The notes: a model not told the origin generated them from the letters alone. A DNA stretch of 64,000 nt from Panulirus ornatus (GCF_036320965.1 NC_092289.1:23651778-23715777), one strand, 5' to 3'; numbered from the stretch's first letter, positions 11,336 through 28,884 are shown. Numbers and translations: made by a program.

Positions 11336-12560
11336 TAAATGGCCGCTTAAGCTGATAGATGGACTTAAATGTGGTGTTATACTCAGCAAATGAAAAGGAG
11401 AAAAATTCTTATGGGAGAAAAATTACACCGTGACGTTACGTACAATCCATCTCAGAGGAGTGCTGGCCAGATGAGATATGTAATTCAGTGGCCGCCGGCT
11501 GAGTGTGCAGGACTTTTTTGTAGTGTTAGATTGACAACAGCCTTTTCATGCGGAAGTTCCGTTTTCCTTTCTCTATGTGATGTTACCCACTTCCGTCTTG
11601 ATATTCTCATCTTTGTTCTTGCGGGCATACTTTAATCATCTCTAGAGTACTGTCAAATTGTCCAGCATGATAAACATACAAGTCCTTCAGCCGTGGACTG
11701 GTAAACTGGCAAGCACTGGCCATGGGTAGAGCTGTTCTAATTCGCCTTTGATGCGTATATGAGTGAGGACGTGTGTATTAAGTAGTCAGTCAATGTGTAG
11801 TCATGATCACGTGATAAATCAGGTTACTGAAGACACTGACAACATTGGTACAGTTGGTGTTGAGTGTCTCTGTTTTTAAAGCTTTGGTTAATCGCTTTGT
11901 TTTGAGAGAATTTTACCGAATGTGTTGCCCTTGTGACGAAGTCATGTTAAGAATTGAAGAGATAATGATTGTCCTATTTTACAAGCACTTATTGTGAAAT
12001 TCATGTCTCTTTGTTTCAGACTTGTTCCGAAAGTTTTCGGTTAAACTTAAAAAAAAATGTTAGGCTCAAGGCCACATGGCAAGGATCCAAGCGGATATGC
12101 ACCTCCTTAAAGGTTTAGCTTAGCAACGAAACTAACTTGTGTATCGGCAGCGCCAAATGGCTTAATGTCAGAGGTCTAGCTGATGGTGTGATAATGCGGT
12201 TAACAGGCTACTCACAAGATTAGACATCTCTTCCACTCTCATTTGAGATCATTCTTCTGCGTGATGTATTCCCAAGCATAAAATGGCCCCAGGTGGCCAG
12301 TAAATCCACTGCTACTGTCATTCGCGCCACCATACATAAAGACTGCACTAAAATATATCTAATCTGAATTCAGATGTTCATGTGAACACTGAATTCAGCT
12401 GTTCACACAAACATTTACACTAGCACGCATTTTGCATACTGATGTACATACAGACGTGTATACGTGCGTTCTCCACGATTCATTGTCTAAGATTTATTTT
12501 TTTCCTTCCTGGCCTTAACCGCTTTGGGACGTAGCGTCGGATATATATAGTATATTTTAT
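11336..12560. other. Unrecognised sequence
   Basis: No supported gene. The open frame 11369-11635 has no recognisable domain. Confidence 0.5.
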
Positions 12561-12562
12561 TT

Positions 12563-17028
<4,466 letters not shown>

Positions 17029-17075
<47 letters not shown>

Positions 17076-17088
17076 ATATATATTTTAT

Positions 17089-17121
<33 letters not shown>
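17029..17121. repeat. (TA)n then (GA)n microsatellite
   Basis: Shorter counterpart of 14656-14848, with a TTTATA interruption and a TTTTATAGA transition. It lies at the same LINE-A 5' junction (sequence CTCCATCTCCTTCTCATATA). Confidence 0.95.
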
Positions 17122-17343
17122 GACTGAGACTGAGCGTTAGTAGAAAACTCGTGGTTCATTTCCTCCTCGTGTTGTCAGTTTTAGAAAGCTGGTACACAAG
17201 AACAGGATTTCCAGTTTCCCAATCCCTTCCATTATAGCCTTCAGCGACGCAGGAGATACGTGCGCAGGATTTTTCTTCCTTGTACCCAGGATATGTTTGA
17301 ATACCTGAAGATTTGTTACATGTGGTATCTGCGCATGCCCATC
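17122..17343. repeat. Duplicated spacer, copy 2
   Basis: Second copy of the segment at 14849-15073, about 2.27 kb away in the same orientation. See the finding on local duplication. Confidence 0.8.
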
Positions 17344-17365
17344 ACACACACACACACACTATATA

Positions 17366-17421
<56 letters not shown>
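17344..17421. repeat. (CA)n-(TA)n microsatellite
   Basis: Short CA array then about 34 TA units with one ATTA slip, adjoining LINE-A copy 3. Confidence 0.9.
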
Positions 17422-17425
<4 letters not shown>

Positions 17426-17748
17426 CCTGGTCACATGGAGAGAATGAGTGAGGAAAGATTGACCAAGAGGATATATGTGTCGGAGGTGGAGGGAACGAGG
17501 AGAAGAGGGAGACCAAATTGGAGGTGGAAAGATGGAGTGAAAAAGATTTTGTGTGATCGGGGCCTGAACATGCAGGAGGGTGAAAGGAGGGCAAAGAATA
17601 GAGTGAATTGGAGCGATGCGGTATACCGGGGTTGACGTGCTGTCAGTGGATTGAATCAAGGCATGTGTATGGGGGTGGGTTGGGCCATTTCTTTCGTCTG
17701 TTTCCTTGCGCTACCTCGCAAACGCGGGAGACAGCGACAAAGCAAAAA
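17422..17748 (+). mobile_element. LINE-A copy 3, miniature internally deleted derivative
   Basis: Directly after the (TA)n comes TATTCCCTGG, identical to the start of module B at 17758. It is fused to GTCACATGGAGAGAATGAG from the RT C-terminal region, and 66 open codons follow (17435-17635: GHMERMSEERL... to VNWSDAVYRG). The 3' UTR is further shortened: GGCATGTG is joined straight to TATGGGGGTGGG, then the terminal hairpin block ends ...GACAAAGC and an A-rich tail. Both junctions sit at short microhomologies (TGG; CATGTG). It is about 325 bp long and non-coding for any enzyme. Confidence 0.75.
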
Positions 17749-17758
17749 AAGAAAAAAA

Positions 17759-17993
17759 TATTCCCTGGGGATAGGGGAGAAAGAATACTTCCCACGTATT
17801 CCCTGCGTGTCGTAGAAGGCGACTAAAAGGGTAGGGAGCGGGGGGCTGGAAATCCTCCCCTCTCTTTTTTTTTTTTTTTTTGATTTTCCAAAAGAAGGAA
17901 CAGAGAAGAGGGCCAGGTGAGGATATTCCCTCAAAGGCCCAGTCCTCTGTTCTTAACGCTACCTCGCTATCGCGGGAAATGGCGAATAGTATG
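17759..17993 (+). mobile_element. Module B, plus sense, complete monomer
   Basis: A 235-bp unit starting TTCCCTGGGGATAGGGG and ending GCGGGAAATGGCGAATAGTA then TGAAAA and an A run leading into (TA)n. It follows LINE-A copy 3 in the same orientation, separated only by an A-rich tail. This is the cleanest copy from which to define the monomer: 5' palindrome, the GTCGTAGAAGGCGACTAAAA block, pyrimidine/T-rich middle, GGAACAGAGAAGAGGGCC, CCTCTGTTCTTAACGCTACC and the terminal hairpin. Confidence 0.8.

Positions 17994-18073
<80 letters not shown>
17994..18073. repeat. A run and (TA)n microsatellite
   Basis: About 16 A followed by about 32 TA units form the 3' tail of the preceding module B. Confidence 0.9.
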
Positions 18074-18076
<3 letters not shown>

Positions 18077-18281
18077 TACTCTTATAGATGTATGTATTTT
18101 TTAATTAACAAAATTAACTTCATGGATGAACATTCGAATCACTTATATTCTCAGCGTTGGGCCCCATTGTTGGGCGAAATATGATTGAAGTATTGGTGAC
18201 AATGTGGACAGAATCCTGCTGGCATGGTGGGCTGTGTACTTGTTACAGTTTAGGCAGTATAGTTGTGTCGTTGTGGACGAT

Positions 18282-18485
18282 ATACTGTTGATAGCGTGGA
18301 CGATATACGGTTGATAGTGTGGGCGAGACTGGTGACAGTGTGGACATATACTGATGACGCTCTGGGTTATACATTGGTGATGTTATAGGTTATATACTGG
18401 TGAAGTTGTAGGTTATATACTGGTGATGGTGTGGGTTGTGTACTGGTGACAGTGTGGTCATATAATGGTGGCTGCGTATAATATA
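18282..18485. repeat. Degenerate minisatellite, period about 22-23 bp
   Basis: Variants of ATACTGGTGATAGTGTGGGT begin near 18282, 18305, 18326, 18348, 18369, 18394, 18417, 18440 and 18462. Diverged units probably extend to about 18200 and 18530. The units are related by substitution and 1-3 bp indels, so this is an old array. Confidence 0.75.
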
Positions 18486-18489
18486 CATG

Positions 18490-18821
18490 TAGCCAGGTTG
18501 GTCATGTATTAGTGACTTGGCTATTTAGTGTTGAACGACTATTATACTGGAGAAACTGTATAATTCTGGTGACATCAACATGGATAGAACCAGTTGACGA
18601 CCTTGAGGATGTTGGGTAAACACTGCGTGGCGTACATTCAAGCAATGATATTCATTGATTCAACACCTGACATTCCTTAATGCTTTTCGCTGTACGAATA
18701 TCAAGATACGTCAGAATGAGGGTTTGCACCCTTTTTGCGCGGTAGGATCGGAGTTGTGTTTGCATGGTAGACGTGACGTTCTTGTCTCTTACTCTACTGT
18801 AGGAGTTAACATAAATGTGCG

Positions 18822-18824
<3 letters not shown>
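18490..18824. other. Unrecognised sequence
   Basis: Nothing supported beyond possible degenerate edges of the minisatellite. Confidence 0.5.
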
Positions 18825-18893
<69 letters not shown>

Positions 18894-18894
18894 G
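18825..18894. repeat. (GA)n followed by G run
   Basis: About 29 GA units then about 11 G. The surrounding open frame is mostly repeat-encoded. Confidence 0.95.
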
Positions 18895-19745
18895 AGCGAC
18901 AAGGAGTCAGCAAGCTTCAGGTGGTTTCTGCTAATCAATCTGCACAATGATGAGTATCGAAGTGAACTTTATACAGAGGGCTTGGCATTATTGTATTAGT
19001 CTTTTTTTTATTTCTTATCTCAAGGCTTTCTGCACAGACGAATAATCGGCTATTGTGGGTGAAGCCCTGTGGACATTATTTCTTACAAACGAGACAATAA
19101 TACAGTGTATGGTATGTACGTATCTCTGTACGATGTTAGATGCAGCGGCGATCGACTAAATTCTGCAAACGTACGTTAAACACATAAAATAGGCGTCTTC
19201 ACGCGGGTGGGTTCTTTATTTTCATATCTTTGATTCCAGTTTAAACCTGTTCTTTCTGGCCTTGCTCACCAGTTTTGGCAACTAAGTATCTGTTAAGGTC
19301 TGGGTAACCTAACTAAACCTCCCATAGTACATACATGGTCCGACCTCAATACTTTGCTTGAAATATGATTCTGGTATTACTTTATAAGATTTATATAGTT
19401 TGAGCTAATCTTACGGTCTCAAACAGCGTAGCGAGGACGGCTTCACCTAGTGATAGCCTCGCCGTCCAAACGATTATTTTTTTTCATTAAACATTTCGTA
19501 ATTATATATTTGAATGTGAGAAAGTGGACTAGTAAGATTGTTGTATGATAGGAGTGATTATCACCAACCCGTTCATCATGTGTTCACGTGCTTATTAATC
19601 ATCTTAGTTTTAGCTTTAAATTACATCGCTTGGCCACAGAATCAAGGTCGCTTGGATTGGTCAGCCACAGGTGGCTTGACTCTCGCCCCGCAATGGGTTG
19701 TGAGAGTCTGCAACACCAGTAGACTCGTAGACCGTTTTTCTTTGT

Positions 19746-19791
<46 letters not shown>

Positions 19792-21452
19792 CTAAGTTAC
19801 GGTAAAAAATGTGGACGTGGAATTATCTAGATAATAAGGAATGAAATCACAAAATTATCTTGATTTCTAGTGACGAAAGAAACTAGATGCTGTGGGAGGG
19901 GTTGTTGCCAGCGTGGAACTATGGAGAATTTTTATGATTTTTCAGTATGTACAAAAAAAAAAAAAAAAGTTTCCTGTGTCTTCGAACAGAAACACGTATG
20001 AATATGATAAGTTGGTATCATTATTGTTACGATGTTAGGCAAACTGTAAATGTAACTTTTTTCCAGTGTTTCCTCTCTCAGAAGCAGAAAATTTTCAACT
20101 GAGAAATTGAAACGATTCAGCCATATTTGTTAAAAAAATATTGATTAATTATCATTTATTTCACTTATAGTCTTGTAATTGCATAATATCTGTATGATTA
20201 ATTTTTGAGGTGAAATGATTGATGCCTTTTTTGGTTATATGTTGCCTATTTTTGCTTATTTCTGCTTGTTTCTCACCCAAATGGAGTTTATATTTCCCTG
20301 TTACTTGAAGTCGTTTAATTTTGGGCAACAAGAACCTTTAGAAAGGTCATGGGTAACATCTGGACTTTTTCATAGCAAATGGTCTGTGGGTAAATATAAA
20401 TGAATATGTAATAATACTTCACGTCAGATCAAGGTTAAGTAGTGGGGGTAGCGTTGAGGTGATGGTCACACGTGAATATACCATTAGGAATAGTGAAGGA
20501 TGGAAAGGCGGCAGTACAGGTCAAGGAGATACCTTAACCATCATGTATCAAGTGAAATGGATGATGCCTTGTATCCTAACTCCGTGAGGCTGTGGGTTAC
20601 GTCATATAGCTAGTAAGCTCGGGTGGTTCTATTTTACTGGAGATGCATGTTCTAAAGACTGTTTTGGTAACTGTCCAATCAGCATTGTTAACTGTATTTG
20701 GGTAATTGGCTATCAATTGTAGCAGTGACGGTACATCATTACTCTATGTAACAGAGAAAATATCCGTTCGAAGCATCACATCAACTTTATAACTAAGAAT
20801 TAAGATTAAAAGTAAAAGTGTGCACCATTCTAAGGCTAGCTCAGCTAGACGGCCTTCAAGCCAAAGAAGGTGATCCACCTTTGTGACGTGGCATGCATGG
20901 CCATCGCTGTATGCCTATTCTTTGTCTTATTCACAATAAGCTTATATCTTTTTAAGCTACAGCCAAGTTTTGTAGATCATAATTGTGTTCTTAGTGACGT
21001 GTCTTTGTTGATACAGCAGGGTGGGTTGGATGGAATGATTCCTTGATATAGATTTATCAGTACGTTATTTCGGCCTAGTTTTTAGTGATTGGATCATAGA
21101 CGATCAAAGCCTGGTTGTCATCATCGACGGAAAGCATATATAAAGTCAACAGAGGGCAAAAGCAGGAGCACAAATAGAAATTCTGCTTCCGTAAAAGATT
21201 TTTTTTTTCTTCCGTAAATGTGTGAAGACATCTTTAACATTAAATTCTCACTGTGACACGTTAGATTTGGGCAAGTGTTCCCAGAGCTCAGGGCTGGACG
21301 CGGCTGAGAGACGAGTAATGAATACACAGACATCTTGTCATTTGAGTTCTGGCAGTCGGACTTGCTGAAGTCATGCACTTGTTCATTAGAATATTGTATG
21401 TCATGGCGCCCAGAATGTCTGGTTGAGATACAGAATTTCATTAGTACCATCA

Positions 21453-21458
<6 letters not shown>
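18895..21458. other. Unrecognised sequence with a (GA)n array
   Basis: A (GA)n array of about 21 units lies at 19748-19790. No gene, transposon motif or structured repeat is recognised in the rest. Open frames at 19538-19747, 20215-20403 and 21121-21450 have no family features. Confidence 0.5.

Positions 21459-21517
<59 letters not shown>
21459..21517. repeat. (TA)n microsatellite
   Basis: About 29 TA units upstream of a T/A-rich (TTTA)-like stretch that touches LINE-A copy 4. Confidence 0.9.
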
Positions 21518-21521
<4 letters not shown>

Positions 21522-21544
21522 CATTTATTTGTTTATTTATTTAT

Positions 21545-21683
21545 TATACTTTGTCGCTGTCTCCCGCGTTAGCGAGGTAGCGCAAGGAAACAGACGAAAG
21601 AAATGGCCCAACCCACCCACAAACACATGTATATACATACACGTCCACACACAGCACATATACATACCTATACATCTCAACGT

Positions 21684-21690
<7 letters not shown>
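21545..21690 (-). mobile_element. LINE-A copy 4, last ~145 bp only (long-type 3' UTR)
   Basis: Contains the terminal hairpin (21561-21580, loop GTTA), the GACGAAAGAAATGGCCCAAC block and the CATACCTATACATCTCAACG stretch typical of the long 3' UTR. It then stops in (TA)n. It sits directly in front of copy 5 in the same orientation. Confidence 0.85.
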
Positions 21691-21759
<69 letters not shown>

Positions 21760-21777
21760 CTCTCTTTCTTTTTTTTC
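21691..21777. repeat. (TA)n and T/C-rich tract
   Basis: About 27 TA units followed by a T-rich tract that is the complement of copy 5's A-rich tail. Confidence 0.9.
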
Positions 21778-22664
21778 GCTGTCTCCCGCGTTTGCGAGGT
21801 AGCGCAAGGAAACAGACGAAAGAAATGGCCCAACCCACCCCCATACACATGTATATACATACGTCCACACACGCAAATATACATACCTACACAGCTTTCC
21901 ATGGTTTACCCCAGACGCTTCACATGCCTTGATTCAATCCACTGACAGCGCGTCAACCCCGGTATACCACATCGCTCCAATTCACTCTATTCCTTGCCCT
22001 CCTTTCACCCTCCTGCATGTTCAGGCCCCGATCACACAAAATCTTTTTCACTCCATCTTTCCACCTCCAATTTCGTCTCCCTCTTCTCCTCGTTCCCTCC
22101 ACCTCCGACACATATATCCTCTTGGTCAATCTTTCCTCACTCATTCTCTCCATGTGCCCAAACCATTTCAAAACACCCTCTTCTGCTCTCAACCACGCTC
22201 TTTTTATTTCCACACATCTCTCTTACCCTTACGTTACTTACTCGATCAAACCACCTCACACCACACATTGTCCTCAAACATCTCATTTCCAGCACATCCA
22301 TCCTCCTGCGCACAACTCTATCCATAGCCCACGCCTCGCAACCATACAACATTGTTGGAACCACTATTCCTTCAAACATACCCATTTTTGCTTTCCGAGA
22401 TAATGTTCTCGACTTCCACACATTCTTCAAGGCTCCCAGAATTTTCGCCCCCTCCCCCACCCTATGATCCACTTCCGCTTCCATGGTTCCATCCGCTTCC
22501 AGATCCACTCCCAGATATCTAAAACACTTCACTTCCTCCAGTTTTTCTCCAAAAAAATAACGAGAGGAGGATTTCCGGCCCCCCCGCTCCCTCCCCATTT
22601 AGTCGCCTTCTACGACATGCAGGGAATACGTGGGAAGTATTTCTCTCTCCCCTATCCTCAGGGA

Positions 22665-22672
<8 letters not shown>
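21778..22672 (-). mobile_element. LINE-A copy 5, internally deleted: 5' UTR fused to RT C-terminus
   Basis: Minus-sense order: module B first half (22672 down to 22552, from the 5' palindrome through the GGAAATCCTCCTCTCG-like block), then a direct join to GGAGAAAAACTGGAGGAAG of the RT C-terminal region, the C-terminal coding part and the short 3' UTR with hairpin (21783-21802). Coding frames 22137-22598 and 21953-22213 are offset because of a 2-nt loss near 22190 (TCTGCTCTC where other copies have TCTGCTCTCTC). The APE domain, linker and RT catalytic motifs are absent. About 0.9 kb; a non-autonomous deletion derivative rather than a simple 5' truncation. Confidence 0.8.

Positions 22673-22734
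<62 letters not shown>
22667..22734. repeat. (TA)n microsatellite
   Basis: About 32 TA units immediately outside the 5' end of copy 5. Confidence 0.9.
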
Positions 22735-22740
<6 letters not shown>

Positions 22741-23429
22741 TAAGATGCTGAACTTGGGCAAGTCTTATTATGTTTGGTATTTCTCAAGTAATTTATAAAA
22801 TGACGAGCATGCAATATCAAACGCACATTTGATCTGAAATGACGAATATATCGAATTCTTTTGTCCATATGTATAAAGGAAAGTGATGTAATGGATACAC
22901 ACCAAGAAACGGTGATCATTTGGGCAAAAGGATTAACATTAAACTCACCTTGCGGGTTTCAGTGAAGATAATGGAGAAATAAGTCGTAATTCGGTAACTG
23001 GCCGCCCTTGATATCCATGTAAGCAGATGCTAGTGAACCTAACTACAGGCTAATGTGACTTCACTGTAGCAAGACGGTGTACGTACCAGTACTCAAAGCT
23101 GTGTTCCAGACGCACACTTAACTTTGTCACACAACAAATAATCTATGTCTGGGAGGAGGGACGTTTCGACATGATCTGACCCCCCCCCCCTTTCTCCTCA
23201 CATCAAATGAGATGTAATAGGTGTACATTCACAAGAATAGGCTGAGGTCACACAGCGAACTGGTTGGTCTCGTGAAGCATTGAAGGAAAAGGTCACCAGG
23301 TCATGTCGACAGGTTCTGTTGACATCGATGAGTGAACGATGACGTCATTACTTTGATCATTTGTATTAGATATCTTTCAAAAATTTCCCATTTCTAGAGA
23401 TGTTGATAATAATAATAATAATAATAATG

Positions 23430-23477
<48 letters not shown>

Positions 23478-26400
23478 TCACCGCTATGCATGAATGATTC
23501 ATTTCATTTAGTTTAGTTAGATATTTAAAGGTAAATGAGTGTACAAATTTCCCCTTCGGTTAGATAAAGAATTTTTTGACATTTACAGAAAAATGTATTC
23601 TAGGTGCTCTTTAGTAAACAATATAAAAGAAGAGTCTTTTGGTTTCCGTCAGAAAATAAGAGAGAGACTGCCTTGTTCATTGTTACAATTCCATTTATTG
23701 CGGTGTTGTAGGTTCAGAATTATAACCCACGTCAGAGCGCTTAAGGCAACCAGAGCAAGCCTCTTTTCTGGCAAGGCTTCTGAGGTTTTTATAATTTTGC
23801 CTTAAGTTGAATTAAGAAGAGAAGGGTACATTTTCAGTCCCAGGTTCCGTGAATTGGGTGCTTTTATGAAGAAAATCTATGTAGAGTTGTGCGGTTGCTT
23901 CTCCCACTCCGTGTCATTCTCAGCACATTGAGGTAATTACTGTGGAAGGGAAACCCAGCAACTGTAGCCGCGTTTCGTCACGCCATTGAAACGTTAGTTA
24001 CGGACCGTAGGGAGGACGTGGTAACGACTAGGCTTCTCATGTTTCAGTGTAAGGGGTCAGTTGTACACTCAGCATACCAACACCATTGAACAGTAAACGT
24101 TATGCCGTGGATTTCACTTTTAATTGCGAAGTAAAGCTTACAAGTGGCTGTGTAGGTAAACATATGTATTGCTTAGCCTTTCGCCATATTCCTGACAGTT
24201 TTTTACGCTTACAGTTTTATGTATTAGGTTTGTGGACAATTGCCAGTTATAGATGCAAGTTGTTATGGGTTAACTCCGTAGTCAATTATGTTACAGAGTC
24301 TCAGCCACTACACAACACTACTTGGAAAAGCATTTGAAAGCGATCTTGTCTCTTCTGGCTCGAACTGTGTGGTTGGAGGGCTGTGTTATTGTTCAAGATG
24401 CAGCCACCAGTGACTTTAGTACAATAGTTTAGCGAGTATTTCATCACAAGGAGGGCAGTGCTTTAACGTTTTTAGGTAGTGGGAAGTAGGCCGAGGGAGA
24501 GGGACCGAATACTTTGCCATATCTTTGACTGAATATTGATTGGATGATCTTTCATTCCGCACAACTGACAACAATGTTATTGCTGTGGATGCATATAGAC
24601 ATGTAACCTTAGTGACAAGACAGTTCCCGGAGGCTATATCAAATATGGCACTCCACGCCAAACTAAAAGTTGTCAGAATTGCTTTTAGTACTGTATGGAT
24701 GCAGATGAAGCATAAATCAACGTTAGAATCGGTCACTGCCTTGAAGCACAAATAACGCTCTATCGTTGCCGCTCGGGGCACAGCGTTAGGGAAGTGTTGG
24801 CTCCATGTAGTTTCTGCTTTGGAATCTTTACATCATGTGCTGATTCATCATCTGCTTTCAGTGTGAGCTGAGTGATATCACACCTTCCTGATGGCAGCAT
24901 TTTTATCATTCTTAATTTCATTATTTCATGTATTTGGGGGGTTGGGGTTTGGGAAGGGATTTAGATTAGTTAGCCCAGCTTCCTCTCGTGATAGCCTCAT
25001 TTCTTCAGCTTTCTGGATCACACGGGTTAATCGATATTTTTAAGCTTGCTTGATCTCACAGTTCATGGATTATGTACCTATGCTTTCTTCACATTGATTT
25101 TAAGCTGCGATCCCAAGCTTGCTTATCAGACACTGAGCGAAGCTCCAAACCAGCTTATTGGGTTGTACATCACCTAGTTATCTTGTATTCAGATAAAATA
25201 TTCAGGTGGCTTTAATGATCTGATGATGATTTAGAATATAGTATTTATACAAGAATTCTGAAAGTAAGTATTGGCAATAATGGGTTTACAGGCGGAGTTC
25301 ACAATAAAAACAAACCTGATATCACGAACAGGTGTGATTTGTCTAGGCGGAACCTCATTCGGGAAAAATACTTCCAAGTTCTTTAGGGTGTATTAGAATT
25401 CCAGTTAAACATATATATATCATATATTTACGGAAATTGAATAACCTATGATGAACAGAAGTACACGTGCATATAAGAAAGGACCAAGAACCCATTGGTT
25501 ATTTGCCTTTTGCTTTTCTTTAACAATAGTGTATTAGCGGACAAAAATCAGATCATTTGCATCTTATCTACCTGAAATCTTATTAAATCATCAGCCAACA
25601 TAGCGTATAAGGGGGATGAAGGACTCAACACAATCACTTTTCGTGATCTTGCATGATCATAAATTCGAAGCTTCAGTATCTAGCAGTATATCGTAAATCG
25701 GGGAGAACTATTGACAAATAACAACAATGAAGGTTTAGTCATAACAGTTATAATCAGAAACCTTAGATGCCAACAGTTTAGAGCAAGGCAGTCCATGCAG
25801 GTGCAAGAGACCAACACCCATCAATTTGCCGCCACTCTTGTTGACACCATAATCAGCAGTTACCTCGTCCAACGTACCGCACACATCTATACCCGAGGCT
25901 TTCCTTAAGGCTGGTTCTCGGCAAAGTGGTCTCCATAAAGTACCTTGTCTACTACCGGTCGTAAGCAAGATTAATATGAAAGTGACGGGCACCAGCTATT
26001 CCATTACAGGATCAGAATCCAGCTCCAGGACCACAGCTGCTCAACAGCAACCGGCTACTACAACGCGCTGGTGGCAGTCCAGCAAGGAGAGGATCTATGT
26101 AATGTCTCAGACCGCCTCCTGTTTTCTCCCATGGAAACCCTGGAAACAACGCACTTCAGCAACTGGACACTGGCCAATAAGGAGTTACCTTTATATTGAC
26201 AGAGCGGATTTTACCGCCAAAATTTAATCTACTGGACTACCACTTTTACGGTCCAGTCCCCTTAGGAGACAGACACCTTCCCCAACAAAAATTTAACAAG
26301 TCCTATAGTCACGATGTCGAGACTTACTAGATTTTATATTACTGCTCTTTTCTGTAGTCCACAATCCAGTGAGCATTGCTCAAATGCCAACTCCAAGTTA

Positions 26401-28884
26401 GATGCGCCAAGTTATTTTTTTCCGCAGTCGCAACATTCTCTTGATAGATTTGTGTTAAGAAGTCGATCTAGATTTACACATGACATGTTTGTGCTCGGCT
26501 GGAATACGGTTATCGCTTTGTACCGCTCAGCAAGGAAGTTATCTTCGTGGGACCCCGACCCCCACTCTTGAACTTCATTTTGATACTACTTTGTAGACCT
26601 TTCTGCTGTCCATATTCACAATTTCATTACTCATTTTATTCGTCATCCATCGTTACTGGACTCAGCCTACATGAGATTATGCCGCCAGTGAAAAGCCACC
26701 TTCGGTTCGGCATCACCGTAGACGAAAAGGACTATAATCTAGTCGAAGAACAAAGGAGTTTTCGTTTCCCTCTTATTGAATGCAGTGCGGAAACAACATT
26801 CCTGCATTTTATTTCGTGTTTGGTAATGCTTGGATTAAATCCTTGTTTTACTGAAGTGCTCCATCTTCATTACTTTGCATTTGGGTTGAATTTTATCAAA
26901 TTGTGCATCAGGTCATATTGTTTGTCTTACTCCCATTTTAAGTTAATGTAATCATTTACTCTCTCTTTACTTCCCTTATGACCTAAGCATCAACGAAAAG
27001 CATACCCAGGAGGATATAAATAAAGCACTAGAAGTACTTTCATAGTTCCATAAACAAGAATGGGTTCCTTGTACTTGAGGCCCTGCGGTATAATTACGGC
27101 AAAGCGTTTACTGCAGGACCCTGATTTGGCGTAGCGTCGAATTTTGAATTCTGAATAAGATGCAGATTCGGGTAGCTTGAGTTTGAAGTGTATATAATGT
27201 AGAATTTTCCTTTTTTAAGCACACGATGGCTTAGGGGCAAATATGGTGGATGCGCCTGAACGGAACTGGTTTGCGAAGGTGACCGCTCCGAGAGGTTGCA
27301 CCACATCCACGAACATGCACAGGCCTAGCTTTGTAGCACACACTGCTTACATCAGGGCACCAACGCTGAGATACGACCACGCAGGTTATGTTGCTTCTAC
27401 CAATGCGTTTGCCACGCCACACCTAAGGCAATTGTTACTTAATGTAGGAGCGCTCTATCTCAGTGTGCTTACAGGGCAGTCACGAAATCCAGGTGGCCCG
27501 TCAAAATCAGTAAATAATAATATGTAGTGATAATAAAGGTTTGGCTACGTTTTGAGTGATTTCGGATTTTTTGTTTAGTTTAGTGAGAACCGCCTGTGGC
27601 TGTCTCCACTCGAGTCAGTAGTATGACTATAAAAAAAATATAGGTTGCAGCGCACTCAGACCGTGACTTTGCAATGACGCGTGACGCACGCGCAGGGTGT
27701 ATGGTATGATTCACTCGGGAAAACATTTATGTGATCTGCATTTTACGATACAGTCTGATGTAATTTATATTACTGAACATATGCAGGCTATGTTCACTTT
27801 GCCTCAAAATTGATTGCCAATAAACGAACATCCATGTTCTTGACTTAGCTTGCTTGTGGCCGTCTAGTTAGATGAGGATTCGAATTGAGCTTTGGAAAAT
27901 GGAGCAAAAGTATTAAGTACTAGGCAGGTAAAAAAACAAATTATAACGTGGAATTATCAACACGACAGTTTAATGCGGTAATTGATAATGAACAGGCGGT
28001 GTTATGTGGAAAACTTTACTTACGTCGGGTTAAATATAGGAAGGTTAGGTAGTCTTTTGTTTACGCAATGTATTTTATCCTATTTTACCTTGAAACACAT
28101 CACTTTTCAGCAAAACTGTTTATTTCTGAGAATATATTCAGGCACAGTTAAGGTAAAATATACTTGTGATGTAACAGTTTTTAACCGAAAACGATTCGAA
28201 AGACACGTACCGCCTACCTGATGGGCAGTTCCCTGGTCGCCGAGGAGTTATCCTTCATAGCAGCCTTTAATATTACCGAACGTTGAATTTGTTATACTCT
28301 TATTGTCTTGCATCTTATTTTCCAGAAATATGTCAAGTTTACATATAATACTTTGTTACAGTACTTTTGATTTTTAAGTTGTCAAGTTTGTATATACTTT
28401 GTTACAGTACTTTCGATTTTTAAGTAATAATTTCTAAAAAATACACACCAAACAAACGCCAGTATTGGCATGACTCCCACCAAAAAAAAAAAAAAAAAGG
28501 CTAGAACTTTCTCCCTCCTTTTCCAGTTTCTCACATTTACTGGTATTTTCTACTTCATATTGCCTACATCAGATAAACTTCAGTAGTTGAGGCTAGAGAG
28601 ACTTATAAAGTTGATTACTGGCAGGATGTCATTAGAACCAGCTTACTACCAACAGTTTCATAATTTTTTTTTTTTCCACATTTATGGTGTCTCCATTCCT
28701 GTGGTGTTGGCACAATATTTCCTGCTATAGTAAACTGTTTTACGTACGTTATTATAAAGCTTTGGGAGAAAAAATCTTGATAACTATTACCCATGTACAG
28801 GTCGACCCCCTAATTTTTTGCCTAAAGATTTGGTTTTAAAAACTCGAACCATACACGAGTATATATATAAATAGATATATAAAA
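22735..28884. other. Unrecognised sequence with an (AAT)n array
   Basis: An (AAT)n array of about 23 units with one GAT interruption lies at 23407-23476. No gene is supported. A short plus-strand frame at 24570-24720 (FPEAI context) weakly recalls LTR-retrotransposon integrase but is too short to call. Open frames at 25711-25992, 26314-26951 and 27094-27527 show no family motif. This region would lie downstream of the host gene if the proposed terminal exon is right. Confidence 0.45.

Noticed and set aside
18282..18485. Possibility of a CRISPR-like array in the 22-23 bp repeats
   Set aside because: Units are directly contiguous without spacers and diverged; the DNA is eukaryotic. It is a minisatellite.
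24540..24755. Weak resemblance to LTR-retrotransposon integrase (VDAYRHVTLVTRQFPEAI)
   Set aside because: A single short stretch without neighbouring integrase or RT motifs; below what I can support.
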